Assembly: GCA_017591395.1 (NCBI GenBank)
Contig: WEDG01005660.1
Location: 1 to 64,000 of the forward strand
From: Schistocephalus solidus
Lineage: Eukaryota > Platyhelminthes > Cestoda > Diphyllobothriidea > Diphyllobothriidae
Length of the DNA: 64,000 nt
Reading direction: 5' to 3'
The notes under the pieces were generated by a model that ran no database searches, was not told the origin of the DNA, and saw only the letters and a list, made by a program, of their open reading frames with translations. Position numbers and translations under genes: made by a program. Shown here one piece after another: positions 1-11,886 of this stretch (its first letter is position 1; each line of letters opens with the position of its first letter).

Positions 1-939
1 TCGCCATATAGCCAGCCCTACAACGGCATACCAGCGCTCCGTTTTGCCATTTCTAGAACGCTACCTTACGTGTGAAGAGACTGAGATAAAAAAGCCTAGA
101 CTAGAACTCTCTCCCCACTAGATGTTTATTTTTGACTCTGATTCTTGAATATTTTGTTTTCTTATCCTTTTATCCTGGTGAAAGGAGCCATTTATATTTT
201 TGCTGAAAATTTTGAATGATACTTCAAAGAAAGCGTATTTCTCTCTCTTTCTCTTTCATTCGGTTGCTTAAAATTATATTATGGACAAAATGTCACTAAG
301 GATCGGATAAACTTTCCCCTGTTCAATAAAGTCTTTTCCAGTTTCCTTCTCCGAACAATATAAGTACCCTTCTGCAGACTGTGGAAAAATACATAATAAT
401 TATCAATAATGCGTATTACCAACACAACTTCTTTAGAAGCCTGCATCGATACATGCTATCAGATTAACATACAGGACTTCCATCGCAGCGAAGGTGCACG
501 CAACGCAGATGAAAAACATCACAGAAAGTACATTTATTGAACCCTTACCTCTTTGATTTTCCAGACTGTCACCCACTGGTAATATATTATTTGACTGTTA
601 AAGTTATTTTGTTAGTTTCGATAGTAGAAAAGGTAAATAGTTGTAAATTTGAGCTGCTGTTAGCTGCTAATGGACGCAGCAAAATTTATCGGTCTTATTA
701 GAATGTAGTAATCCTTCGTTTTTAGATAAGTTGCAAAGGATTTTTGGTAGGTCAGTTGGTCTCCTAGGCAGCAGGCGTGTAAGAATAATTGCCTATAAAC
801 ACTATCATATTCTGTCAGCAATGTATACTGGCCCAATAATAGATGGTTGCTCATCAATATTTTACGGGATACACCTTGTGCCTTTAGGTTCACGTTGATT
901 CCCATTAGCAGTCGCATGGCGACAAGAGTGAGAAGTACG
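1..939. other. No gene recognised
   Basis: AT-rich sequence with a short CT-rich run near 241-256. The short open frames here show no recognisable domain, signal peptide or splice context. I see nothing supportable. Confidence 0.5.
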
Positions 940-1200
940 AGGAATACAAAAAAAGACGAGGGAGACGGAACTGGTCATTTCTGGCTTATAAACCCACATC
1001 AGCCTATCACCCAGATGTTGCGGCACCTGGCGCAGTGTGTTACATTGTTGGACTTCTGGGCAAAAGACTGCGGGTTCGAGCCTCAGGCGCGTCATCACCA
1101 GGGGTTGGATATGACTTGCTTATGTGGGCGTTTAAGCCAGGAATAGCCATTCCAGATGCCCCTGCCTTTGTCGTTAATATCATTCTGTCTATAATGGCTC
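940..1200. repeat. Rearranged tRNA-derived SINE (fold-back composite)
   Basis: About 940-1026 matches the body of the local SINE family in minus orientation. It is fused at about 1024 to a plus-strand copy that begins with a tRNA-like head. The plus part has an A-box-like stretch (tggcgcagtgtgttacattg), a B-box-like gggttcgagcc near 1071, and then the family body through 'cattctgtctata'. The consensus used for comparison is the tandem array at 38950-39872. The copy is strongly diverged and has no coding potential; the open frames across it are incidental. Confidence 0.7.
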
Positions 1201-4138
1201 GTTGTCTGTGTGTTTGGCGTTAACAACTGCCTTGTAAGCAGGTAGTTAGTGCTTCATCCTATTCAAGTTTTTATCGAAATGCCTAGAACAAAGCTCATCC
1301 GATGGAAGGAAAAACAAAATAACGGAATTTTTAATTTTTCCAAAAACACCCCAACGTATGGGCGATAGAGAAACTATATCATGATTAGTTTTAGTAAAGC
1401 ATGAGAACTGCTCTAATGTCTTGTTTGGAGCACTTTCTCCCTGAAACAGTACTTGAGCATATGAAATTCTGTGGTATTTTTATACGATGTATAATCCTCT
1501 GAATGTTAATTCTTACAGTTCAACCAATCTAATCATTGAGGACTCCTTTTTGACCTGCATGTGGATCAATTAAAGCACTGCCAAATTGACTAGGCTGTCA
1601 CATCGACAACTACGACAGCACCAGCAAACGAGGCTTGTTTGTCCTACTAGCGAACCTGCACATGAAGCTGTCCTCGTCTTGGCACTTGCTCTGATTTAGA
1701 CCAACATTTGTCATCAGACGAAATTGACTCACGCCAACCACAGTGCTTTCGGTGTTATGGTTGGATTCTTGGCTGGCAAGTGCAGCCCGTCTTACCCAGC
1801 AGTAAACTTATCATACAAATGGGTAACGCATAGCCAAGAATTCGGGCCCGATAGTGGCATCATTATGCCTAGGCAAATAGAATAAATTTCGTTCTGGAAC
1901 GAAAACATTTTTTTCAATAGTGCAGCGTCTATATGGGGAGAATCTACTTAAACAGTTAAAAACTATACTTTCTTTGAAATTTTTCCTCAGATTGGTGCAA
2001 GTTCTTCATTGACGTAAAGTGAAAAAGTAATGCAAACACACGGAATTTTGGACGTGCACTTCATGGACATACTGGTTCCCGCAGAGTGACCACGATTGCT
2101 ATCGCAGTGACAAAACCTCTAGATTTTCTGAAAAAAGGTCGTGTAGGGATGGCCCCAAAGCCTACCAAAGTTATAGAAGTATAGAAACAGAGTTAAAACT
2201 TTTCTGTTCTGCGAGGATAGCAGTTTTTGGATTATCCGGAGGATGCTATAAGGTTGAAAGCGAAGACGTAGTAAAATAACTGCTGACCAGATTCGATTTC
2301 TAATTTATAGAGCTTTTTTCTTTATATTAAGATGCTATTAGGCTGACCATGTTATGTAACAGGTTATTTTCTTAAATGCGCGATATTGACGAATAATCGT
2401 GCATTATATCGATTACTTACGGAATCTGGTCTTTTAAGCTGCTTGTTCGCACATAGTGGAAAACGTAGCACTCATTTTTAAGAATATGAGAAGTTGATGT
2501 CCGTTATTTCATTGTTCAGTCCCAAACGGTTTTCTTCTCACGTATGCCTTATCAATTAACTGATTGTGCTAACCTACTTCTAACGAGCAGTAGAAAAGGC
2601 AAGGTTACCCTTTGTACTTAAATAAAAGTGTTCACTGACATTACTGCAAAGGAAGGAAGTTGGCTCAATAGGCCGGCACGGCAGAGTTGTGGGAAGCGCT
2701 AGCTCCATAATTTTTCGGTATCAACAGATAACTATCGACGAACGCGATTCCCGAAGACTATCAGATATTGACATGATTGAAAAGTGTATTCTAGTACAGT
2801 ATCTTTCTACTTATCGTTTCCTCAAATGAAGACGTTGCATTTAAAACACAACTCGAGGCATATGCATGCATTTTTTGGCTTCTCTGGTGTTGCGGGCTTT
2901 CCAATACTTTTTACGTCCTTGAGGTGAGCCGACGTACTGAATATTTGATAATTATAATAAATGTTGACAACTGTGCACCCTTTGTGCACGGAAAAATCAA
3001 CGCACAGTTCTTTCGTGTTGCACACTAACTAGAACTCCGCTGCTGAAAAATAAATGTAAGAGAACGGTGAGCGAACCGAGCTGCGAGAAAGCTCGTTCAC
3101 TGCGCTCATTGAACACGAGCCAATTCGCGTCAAAGTGCAACTTTTTATACCTGTCTTGTCGAGAGCGCACCGCATATCACGCTGAAGGCATTGCGTCGGG
3201 TTTTTAGCTGCATTTTTGTGCCCGAGAGGGTGTAACCAGTCTCGAATGTAACAACCACATCCGTGACAGCACACAGTTCCCGAATAAGGACAAATCGCTT
3301 TCTGTATCATTCGTAGCAAATAATACGTACTGCGCTCCGCAGTTCACAAATACAACACACAGCTGAAAATTAAGGTTTACATTTGTCAAGTTTAATTTCC
3401 TATAATATTTATGCTGCCCGTGGTTGCCTGTAGTATGTCTGGTCACAACCATATAAGCCCTCAGAGCTGGTCATACGAAAACGGATTTTGATGGTAATGG
3501 TTCACTTTTTAACTCCAGCTGACAAAATATTTCCTACAGCCTTTGGACTTAAAAGGAGGACTTTGGCGAATAAACTCGCCAACGACACCAATATTTTTGT
3601 GTCATTCTTTGAGTAATAGTGTGATTCAAAAGAGTCCGGTTTATTTATCAAAGTAAAGCGCTGATATAAAAAGTGCTTAAAAGAGTTTCCTCGTTACATC
3701 GATATTCACCTTCTTAGGAACGTATACAGCATGCAGACTGCAGGCTGCGGTGAAACATCTAGAAACATCTTAAAGGCGAAAACATATCTACTTAAAGAGG
3801 TAGTGTCCTTACTGGGTACCCTGTGGCAAAAAACAGAATGCATAAGAGGAAACCGTCATTTGGTCTAAAAGCTCATCGATTAACATTGCAGAGTCAAGGC
3901 ATAACAATGGTGTGTGTTTCTTAATCTCCAGGAGACGTTGATCAGCCACTCTAAGTAGGCTTTACAGAGCACTTGCTAGTTAACTTAAATATCCGTTTCA
4001 GTCTCTGTAGAGGGCAAAACTATGCTCGGAGAGGTATAAGAGGCTAACTTACTTTGACTTAGAGCAAGCTGACAGCATATACTTCGCTAATACACGCAAA
4101 GAGACGAGTTTCACCTGCGTCTTCGTATACCGTCTTTA
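1201..4138. other. Nearly 3 kb with no gene recognised
   Basis: Scanned on both strands. Short minus-strand frames between 2822 and 3452 reach 67-96 residues but show no domain, no cysteine framework and no convincing splice pairing. No repeat with an internal partner in this window was found. Confidence 0.45.
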
Positions 4139-4530
4139 TTATACTAAATTTGGCAAGACACGGGAATAGGAAGATTCCATCCCTCGGTAATACAGGTAAC
4201 TAATAGAAGCGAAGAGGTGAGTTCCAGGAAATAGTCGCAAATAAGGACACACAATCGCTGGAAGAGGAGCTAAATTAACCTGACGCTTTGGATTCTCACT
4301 TGAATCCATCATCAGTGACATAGGCAGATAAGGATTTTGAACTACCCACGTTTTGCAGCCTTAATGGGATGGAGTTAAAAGGCCACTACATACAATCACA
4401 AAGTTCACTTTCATACATACATCACAATGGGCAGCTCCTGAGTGCGTCCCAAAGAGGGAGAATCTAAAACGTCAGGATAAGAAAGGTCTTGTTCCAGTGA
4501 TCGTGTCTCCTTCTTTGAAACAAGTAATTC
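4139..4530 (-). repeat. 3' tail region of PLE-A
   Basis: Read on the minus strand, this lies directly downstream of the PLE-A coding remnant. It contains 'gatcactggaacaag' near 4500 and 'gagtgagaatcc'/'ctggaactc' type blocks nearer 4300-4220. The same blocks occur in the same order on the plus strand at 17820-18430, so this is a dispersed repeat. Its position right after the PLE-A endonuclease end suggests that it is the element's 3' untranslated tail. Identity is moderate and no terminal boundary or target-site duplication is clear. Confidence 0.5.
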
Positions 4531-4637
4531 GGCAACTTTCGATACAAGTCACAACCGGATTTATGTTGTAGCTTGCAGGGGCGTGTAAACTCAACTTAAC
4601 TGAACGTAGTCTAGTTCAATAATGCTGCTTTATGCTT

Positions 4638-6470
4638 TTAACTTCGCCTTTTCGCAGCAATACCGGGAGTTGTTCCCTCACTCGTACGACCAATATAACC
4701 TGCTCCACATAAGCAAGTGTATGAGTTGATACACATGGAGGTGGTCTGAACCAGCAACCTATCTTTACCCTCTCCATGTAAAACTGGTTTTTTTGAGAAT
4801 AATATCCGAATTCTTACCGCTGGGAAGATTCGTGAGACGGCTTGGTCAAGGAGTCTTTTCAGGAGTTCACTTACCGCATCACCTTGAAAGTGAACTTTAA
4901 GAAATAGGGTTTTCTTTTCTGTAGTAAGTGCGGTGGGTTTTTCTTGTCTTGCGACCATATTCTTTGTAAAAAACCTATCCGGATAGCCATTTTCGCGAAG
5001 AAGGTTCTGGATCTTTCGAATCTTTTCTTAAAAACAGTCCACCGAACACATTTTTCTAACCCTTAGCGCCAAACAACGGGCTAGATTGCGTTTCTGTTTG
5101 ATGTGTTCGAAACTGCCGAAGTTCGTATATTGTCCAACCAGGTTTTCTTTCACTGAACGCTCCTTCGGACACTACCGTCAGATTTTTGGCTTAGGAGAAC
5201 GTCTAAGAAAGGAAGCGAACCTCCCGTTTCTACTTCCAACGTGAACTTTATGGACAAATATGCTTGATTAACAGCATCTTAGAGTGCATCTACATTGGTT
5301 TCTGCTTTGGCAATCGCAAAGATGCCGTCAACGTAGCAACCATAGTGTTTTAGTTTATTGAGCTTATCGCTTAGCTGGGATTTCTCCAGTTTGCCCATGA
5401 AGATGTCGGCTAAGAGAAGTCTTAGGGGCGAGCCCGTAGCCACGCAATCTATTTGTCTGTATAGTTGGTTGTCAAAAGGCAACTGCACGTTAAATGTGCA
5501 GCTTAGTAATAGTTCCTTTAGTGCATTCGTCGGTATTTCTATTTCGTGCTGATTTGTTAATAGAAATTCACAGATGTAGTCGACTGTCTCAGTGACCGGC
5601 ACGTTTGTAAAAAGCGATGAGACGTCTAAAGAGAGCAGCATTACACCGTTTAAGTTTATGTCTTTGGCATTGTCAGTAATTTCGAACGCATCCCGATAGC
5701 TATGTGGTGCCAGCTGACGCTGTAAGGGCTTTAGGTTTCTCCGCCAACCATTTTGCAATTGCATTATACAGCGAGATGTGCAAGTGTAAACGTGGACGAA
5801 CTGGTAAGCCCTCCTCGTGGATCTTCGGTAGACTAAACAACCGAGGGATGTTTGTGCCTACTGGCAGAGGCGTTTGGGGTCACGGTCATTTATTACACGC
5901 TCTGCATGGAATCTTTTTAAGCAGTCGGTCAACTGTGCCTCTACTTCATCCATGCTATCCTTTTCTTTCTCAACATTTTTGAATTCTGTCTTGTCTGACA
6001 AGATGGACTGCATCTTCGTTACGTAGTTACATCTGTTCATTAGAACTACGCTTGTTCCTTTGTCCGGTCTAGCTATCAATATATCTTTGTTCTCTGGAAG
6101 CTGTTTTAACTTATCTAATGCTTTTTTGTCATTAATCGTCGGCTTGTTCGTTTCTTGTTCAGGTATTGATAACTATAATTCACCGGTGTTGATATAAAGT
6201 GTTGGCCACTATCTGCTGAGGTGTGCTTTCAGTCGTAAGTTTGGTTGTGGAGATTCTCAAATTGGATTTCAAACTCTAACTGATTTCATTTCCCACCAGG
6301 CATGCAGAATTTAGGACCCAGGGAACATGCTTCAAACGATGTTTTATCCAGTGACATAGAAGAATAGTTGTGTACTTATTGATCTTTATCTTTGGGAAAC
6401 CTTGATTTTGGTTTAATTTCATGCACCTTTTGAAGAAGTGACCATCTCTTTGCGTCTCCAAGTTTTCTTC
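4638..6470 (-). pseudogene. PLE-A: Penelope-like retroelement pol remnant (RT + GIY-YIG)
   Basis: This is the decayed polyprotein of a Penelope-like element, a retroelement class that joins a reverse transcriptase to a GIY-YIG endonuclease. In minus-strand order it shows a LGPKFCMPGG signature near 6315-6283, a RPDKGTSVVLMN block near 6065, RT motif A (SLDVSSLFTNVP) near 5645-5600, a motif-B region (TGSPLRLLLADIFMG) near 5430-5385, motif C as YVDG rather than YVDD near 5335, and a GIY-YIG-like CGAGYIGRT near 4710-4680. Stops and frame changes separate these blocks: in-frame stops lie just after the LGPKFC signature, and there is a frame break between the RT and endonuclease parts. The second catalytic Asp of motif C is replaced by Gly. 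It is therefore an inactive copy, more diverged than PLE-B and probably a different family. Confidence 0.85.
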
Positions 6471-7319
6471 CTATGGACTGAGTATAGCTGCTAAATTCTT
6501 TTCACTCGTCTTCTGTGACGGTGTCCAACACGACAGCACGTTTACCCACGTGATGCTCTAATTCTTCGATCTTCACTCGAGGGCTTTCCAGTTGGTTCTC
6601 TGCTTATCTCCTCAGAGTTTCGGTGGTAATAACTGTACCGTTACACCGCAGCGCTCTTTAAGTAGTGGTTTGGATACTCGTTTCTTTCAATGCAGTTTCC
6701 AAATAAATTGCCCAGTACTGTTGCCTACACAAGTCTGGTTTTGAAACGAAGGAACCCATTGAGTGCCTTTAACACCACGGGATCTTTGGACTGGTTTAGA
6801 GTTGTGAAAATTCACATCAAAGGAATTTACCCAGATATACTCAGCTTTCCGGAGGACCACACATATCAGGACTCATCTTTAGTGAATGAATTCGCTTGAA
6901 ATTATTTGCCATGATGTAATCCTTTTTACCTGATATTAATAATCTGCTTGCAAACCTTATGAATCCGCTTACTGCGTTTTCATCAGCACATACTTCTGTT
7001 ATCTTAGTGGTGATCACGAAGATTCATTCTTATTTATAAAAACCACTCAAAAAGCAACTTATTAGAGTCATTTTTAAAAAGATAGACCAATTTTAAGTAC
7101 AGTGCTCGAACGAATGGGTGGTAAAGATTATAGTGTTCACAAAATGTGCTGTTTGAGATCCGGTGCAGACTTATATCGTTTGTGTAATTTTTTAGATAAC
7201 ACCCAAGACAATTTAACCGAAGACAATTAGTGAATGTCCCAAGTCACAACATGTCAAGCACGTTCCGTAACTTACTCTGTGAGCGCCACGTCATCATTGA
7301 TATTCCCTATCACAACTGA
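6471..7319. other. No gene recognised
   Basis: No domain or repeat was identified. A 69-residue plus-strand frame at 6690-6899 has no recognisable motif and sits next to the PLE-A remnant, so it may be part of that insertion's surroundings. Confidence 0.4.
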
Positions 7320-7321
7320 CA

Positions 7322-7575
7322 GGACACCAAGCCTGTAGTTCATTGGTAAAGCATTCAACTCAATGAGCAAAGATTGTGGGTTCGAATCCCAGGTGGTAGA
7401 CACATGGCATTGGGCATGACTGAAGGCTCATAAGCCAGAAATGGTCATTCTGGTCTACATTGTCTTTGCCGGTATTGCATCATGTGTAGCTAGTGGCTAG
7501 GCAACTGCATGTGAGGGCTCTAGAATGAGTCCCAAGACACAGCGGGATAAGCATGTTTCGTAACTTGATCATTGA
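7322..7575 (+). repeat. tRNA-derived SINE, divergent head
   Basis: The head near 7330-7395 contains a near-canonical B box (gggttcgaatccc, about 7379-7391) and an A-box-like 'tgtagttcattggtaaagc'. The body then follows the local SINE family: 'cataagccagaaatggtcattc', 'gtctttgccggtattgcat', 'cccaagacacagcggg' and 'gagtccc'. The head differs clearly from the 'gctcgtggcgcagtgggtag' head of the 39-kb array. A functional tRNA is unlikely because of the SINE body and the lack of a well-paired acceptor stem. Confidence 0.75.
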
Positions 7576-7985
7576 GCCCCACTTCGTCATAGCATTACGA
7601 AGTATTTTCAAAGCGTTGTGAGATGGCCTCTTGGTAATTAAAAAAATGTGTAAAATATACTCATAAAATTGCATCACTTTCACACAATGCCGCTTACTTT
7701 GCAGATATAGCAACATGAACATTCACACCAGTTTCTCAACAATTGTCAAAATTGCGTGTGTTTTTAAACTCAAAAACATGCCTTTAACTTATATATTCCA
7801 ATTGGAGTAGCCTCACTTGATTTGCAGTGAGTGTTCTCTTGAAGTGAATTCGAACAGCAATTACAGGCAAAAATAAAATACTGACTGCTAAATAAGTCAT
7901 AGTTTTGCGTTCAAATACGAAAAAGAATAGAGCAGTGTTCATTCAAAAGCAACAGCACTGCCGTATGAAATCTTCCATACTAATG
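7576..7985. other. No gene recognised
   Basis: AT-rich spacer between two SINE copies; nothing recognisable. Confidence 0.4.
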
Positions 7986-8255
7986 CTCATCAAACTCACT
8001 CACCGATCCGTTACGGAACTGCCTCGTCCCGTTGTGCCTCGGGACTCACTCCAGAGCACCGCCAGCAGCCGCAAGGCTGCCAGTGATACGGGCAGAATGA
8101 CGCTGAATGATGCAGTACGTAAGAGCGTTGGACTTTAACCAAACAGGTCACGAGTTGGAGCCTCGGTTACTGCAAAACCTGGGGTTGGATATGGCTGGCT
8201 CATGACGGCTAATAATTCAGAAATGGCCTTGTCTCTGTCGCTTATGTATTTCTGA
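7986..8255. repeat. Fold-back SINE composite
   Basis: 7990-8105 is the SINE 3' half in minus orientation ('cactcaccgatccgttacgg', 'cccgttgtgcct'). It is followed at about 8112-8255 by a plus-strand SINE head and body ('taagagcgttggacttta', 'ggtcacgagttggagcc', 'cctggggttggatatggctg'). The arrangement matches those at 940-1200 and 39873-40125: inverted tail, then sense head. Confidence 0.75.
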
Positions 8256-8968
8256 GTAGAAGACTCCTAACTTTGAATATAAAAAGCAAATCTCTTCGTT
8301 TTTTTCAAGATATAAAAAACCTTGAGTAACAGAAAGTACTTATTTTTGACCTTTTCCGGGTAAATTTCCATGGGTAATTGGAGATATCACTTCAAAGCAA
8401 GCGTTTCACCCTTTGTTTTTTGACTTGATGTTATGGCTCATGCTGTGCAGTTCGCAAAAACACTTTCAACCACGCATACCTAAGCAATCTCTTTCACCTA
8501 AACTTAAATCAATATTTTTCTCCCAAAGTCTTTTGAATTTGGGTTTTCAGTCTATATTGTGCATTAATCTAATCCGTTGCGTGCATATTACTGGTGATAG
8601 ATATTGTGATGATTTCAAAATCTACAAAAACTGCGATTCGTGGTATGTAATCCGTTTAGTACATAATACCGACTGATAACAACCCGCTTCAAATCCCATC
8701 TCTTGTGTGCGCAGGGTAAAACCCGGTGCGGGTGGATGCTCTAAGTTACATTCAAGCACAAACTTTAAAAGTATAGTAATTTTCTACTTTCTTTTAAATA
8801 CCCATCCGGCGTGTAAAGTAACTGAGTGTGATTTTGTCGATTTCTTTATGAGGCTCTCGTGTGAGTCATCAGTCCAGGACGCATCATTGATGCAGATAGC
8901 TACACATCGTCCCATGCTAGGATGGAGGCATCTGCTTTTAAATAATATATAAATGATGAATATTTGAG
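8256..8968. other. No gene recognised
   Basis: The open frames at 8413-8676 and 8707-8952 show no recognisable domain. Nothing is supported apart from AT-rich sequence directly before the PLE-B terminal repeat. Confidence 0.4.
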
Positions 8969-9385
8969 GTAGTATGCATTCCGAGATGATAAATGAAGAA
9001 AGAAGGCTCGTCGGAAAATCGAGGTTTACTCGTGAATGTTCCAACTGGTTACACCAACCCGTCGTCAGACGAAATGAGAAGTGAGAGTTGGGATTGTCAC
9101 GCTGGAGGGTTTAGGGGCAGAGAGAGGTTACATCGACAGACTGACACCATGGAGGGTTTGTGGGGCCGTGAATCCTGTTACGATAGCTGTCGCATATAAG
9201 GGGAGGGGTGCTAGAGTTTTGATAGCATGTCACGTGGCGGGAGATGCAGAGCCAGCGAGGTTACACTTGGCTGGGCACAGATAAGCAGTTGTTGATTTTA
9301 AGGTGGGCGCAAATCAGTGGACCGTGCACGCAGACCTTCGTAATGCGCATCCAGATCGACGTGGCGGTTGATACTGTTTTTGCCG
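8969..9385 (+). repeat. PLE-B left inverted terminal repeat
   Basis: This is the reverse complement of 11417-11835 with high identity over about 415 bp. Shared blocks include 'gtatgcattccgag', 'cccgtcgtcagacgaaatg', 'gggattgtcacgctggaggg', 'aggggaggggtgctagag' and 'agatcgacgtggcggttg'. Its innermost part (about 9300-9385) encodes, on the minus strand, the PLE C-terminal signature NSINRHVDLDAHY. The repeat therefore includes an inverted duplicate of the end of the coding region, not only untranslated sequence. Confidence 0.88.
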
Positions 9386-11490
9386 ATTATATCTGACGTC
9401 CACAATCGTCTTCGTCGATTTGAAGCAATTATCTCTGACCTTAGGTCCCGGTGCGTTTCATCCCTACCTGAAGATATTTTCGAAAACGTACTGCAGCGCA
9501 TAAATGCCACCACCAAGGATGCTCGTATGAAGAAGCGAGCCAATCTTCAAGACAAGCTCCAAGCTCTTGTCCGTCCCACCAACGACAGTACTATGTCTAC
9601 AAGAGTTGTGAACCTTTCGAAAAGGAGTCTCACCCCCGCCGAAACAAGCCTGCTGTCGAAAGGCATATGGTTAAGTCATACCGATGCTGCACCTACGACC
9701 TTCTTAGCCGGCCTTGAATCCCTCCTACTAACCTCATCCATCCCTGAGGACATGCGTGCTGATATACGCAGCTGTGCAACTGGCCTTCTCTGAAAAAGAA
9801 AGCTCAGAAAACCTTGTCAATGGAAGAAGATAAGGGATTACGCTCCCTTAGGTTGAACGACAGTATCATCGTTGTAGCTGCTGACAAAGGTGGTGCTACC
9901 GTCATCATGGACAAGATTGACTATGTCAATAAGGCCAATCAAGCTTTTCATGACAGGGAGGCCTACATCCCCGTTGCTGAGGATCCAACGAAAAAACAGG
10001 CTGCATCTGTAAAGAAGAAGGTGAATGAGCTCACTAGAATTAAACTCATAAGCCCCGCGGACTCTACATTTCTAACTCTCGATGATCCGCGCATCGCACG
10101 TGCCTATGGTCTTCCAAAGATTCACAAAGCGGACGCACCATTGATGATCATAGTGCCACTCATTGGATCGCCTACTTATAACCTTGCCAAGTGGTTATAA
10201 AAACGCATAAAACACATAAGTAATGGTTCACAGTACAGCATCAGCAACTCGCATGCTTTTCTTCAAAGAATTCAAGGCCTTAATGTAAGTCCTGATGAAT
10301 GCATTCTATCGTTTGATGTGGTTGCTCTTTTTTCCTCAATACCACATAACCTGGCAATTGAGAGCGTAGCTCGACGTCTAGAAGAAACGCCAATAAACAT
10401 TCCAACACAGCACTTTTAGACATGCTCTGGCTCTGCCTTACGAATTATTGTCAATTCGATGGTAAGCATTACCAAACAGGTCAAGGGTACTCCAATGGGT
10501 TCACCGATATCGGGGCTACTTGCCAAGCTAGTATAACAACGTCTAGAAGAAGCTGTGATTCAAAACCTCAGGCCGAAAATATGGCTTCGCTACGTAGATG
10601 ATACCTTCGTGGTCATTAACAACTGCAAAGTGGAACGGCTGCATGAAAGTCTTAATGGTGTCTTCCCTGCTATACAATTCACCCGCGAAGGAGCAACATG
10701 CGACGTCCTCCCGTTTCTCGACGTCACGGTGCAAAGATTGAGTGATGGCAAGCTCACAACCAGTGTCCACAGAAAAGACTCAAATGCCGAAATAATCCTG
10801 AACTATGGGAGCAATCATCCTGCTGCCCACAAACGAAGCTGCGTTCGAGCTCTTTTTCACCGCGCCTTCCGGTACTGTAACAGTGAGTATCTACTTAAAA
10901 AAGAACTTGCCTGTTTATACCAACTATTCCGATCTAACGGATATCCGATGAGCTTCGTGAAAAACTATCTCCGAAGTCACAGGCAATCACAATATCAGAG
11001 CTCTAATGGAGAAGTAGTACCGAGGAAATTCGTTTCATTGCCATACATGCAGGGCATTTCGGAAACGATCACCCGACAATTAGACCGATTTGGTATCTGC
11101 ATCGCTCACAAACCAGCGTCCTCCCTACAGGCAGCACTATCACGTGTGATAGATCCCGTACCCAAAAAGCAACAAACCAATGTTATTTACCGCAATCCAT
11201 GTGCGAATTGCTCTTACGCTTACGTAGGCCATACAGGCTGACGACTCGGGGCCCGTATAAATGAATACAAACTGGCCATCCGCCGACGCGATCCCTTGTC
11301 TCTCGTGTTTGCGCACGCCGTTGATTGCGATCACCGCTTCAATTGGAAGGGAAACGGAAGTGCTTGTCATGGCTAGCACCAAACAAGCACGCGAATTCCT
11401 CGAAGCTTGGCACACCGGCACAAACAGTATCAACCGCCACGTCGATCTGGATGCACATTACAAAGGTCTGCGTGCACGGTGCACTGACTA
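9368..11490 (+). pseudogene. PLE-B reverse transcriptase / GIY-YIG endonuclease pseudogene
   Basis: The blocks run in the usual PLE order. There is an N-terminal helical region (LSKRSLTPAETSLLSKGIW, 9619-9675), AADKGGATVIMDK near 9880-9918, YGLPKIHK near 10107-10130, RT motif A (SFDVVALFSSIP) near 10308-10345, motif B (KGTPMGSPISGLLA) near 10480-10525, and an intact motif C (YVDD) at 10591-10602. A cysteine-bearing GIY-YIG start (CANCSYAYVGHTG) lies near 11201-11241 and the C-terminal NSINRHVDLDAHY near 11424-11462. Lesions include a frame break at 9790-9815, a stop after AKWL at 10198, frame disruption around 10420-10470, a stop before QRLEE near 10534, a stop right after the GIY-YIG start at 11239, and a further frame change near 11345. 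Catalytic motif C survives, but the copy cannot make one protein. Confidence 0.9.
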
Positions 11491-11835
11491 GCACCCACTT
11501 TAAAATCAACAACTGCTTATCTGTGCCCAGCCAAGTGTAACCTCGCTGGCTCTGCATCTCCCGCCACGTGACTTGCTATCAAAACTCTAGCACCCCTCCC
11601 CTTACATGCGACAGCTATCGTAACAGGATTCACGGCCCCCAAACTCCCCCATGGCGTCAGTCTGTCGATGTAACCTCTCTGCCCCTAAACCCTCCAGCGT
11701 GACAATCCCAACTCTCACTTCTCATTTCGTCTGACGACGGGTTGGTGTGACCAGCTCGAAAATTAACGAGCACAACGCGCATTTTCCGAAGAACCTCTCC
11801 TCTTTTCATTATATCAGCTCGGAATGCATACTATC
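11417..11835 (-). repeat. PLE-B right inverted terminal repeat
   Basis: Inverted partner of 8969-9385. It starts inside the C-terminal codons of the endonuclease, continues through the 3' untranslated region, and ends at 'ggaatgcatactatctctga' beside the (TA)n tract. Identity to the left arm falls toward the outer end (about 11760-11815). Confidence 0.88.
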
Positions 11836-11840
11836 TCTGA

Positions 11841-11841
<1 letters not shown>

Positions 11842-11884
<43 letters not shown>
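11842..11884. repeat. (TA)n microsatellite
   Basis: An uninterrupted TA tract of about 42 bp adjoining the outer end of the PLE-B right terminal repeat. The isoleucine/tyrosine-rich frames across it are artefacts. Confidence 0.95.

Positions 11885-11886
<2 letters not shown>

Larger units (their letters stand above)
8969..11835 (+). mobile_element. PLE-B: Penelope-like element with long inverted terminal repeats
   Basis: A nearly full-length but decayed Penelope-like element. It is bounded by two inverted repeats of about 415-420 bp (8969-9385 and 11417-11835) around a plus-strand RT and GIY-YIG coding region. The right end abuts a (TA)n tract at 11842-11884; the left end abuts the short AT-rich run 'aataatatataaatg'. 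PLEs are known to carry LTR-like repeats in direct or inverted orientation, and this copy fits the inverted form. A partial, solitary copy of the same terminal repeat occurs at 20485-20635, so the family is repeated in this genome. No clear target-site duplication was identified. Confidence 0.85.

Noticed and set aside
7330..7395. Possible functional tRNA gene
   Set aside because: It has a good B box but is followed by the SINE body and lacks a convincing cloverleaf acceptor stem.
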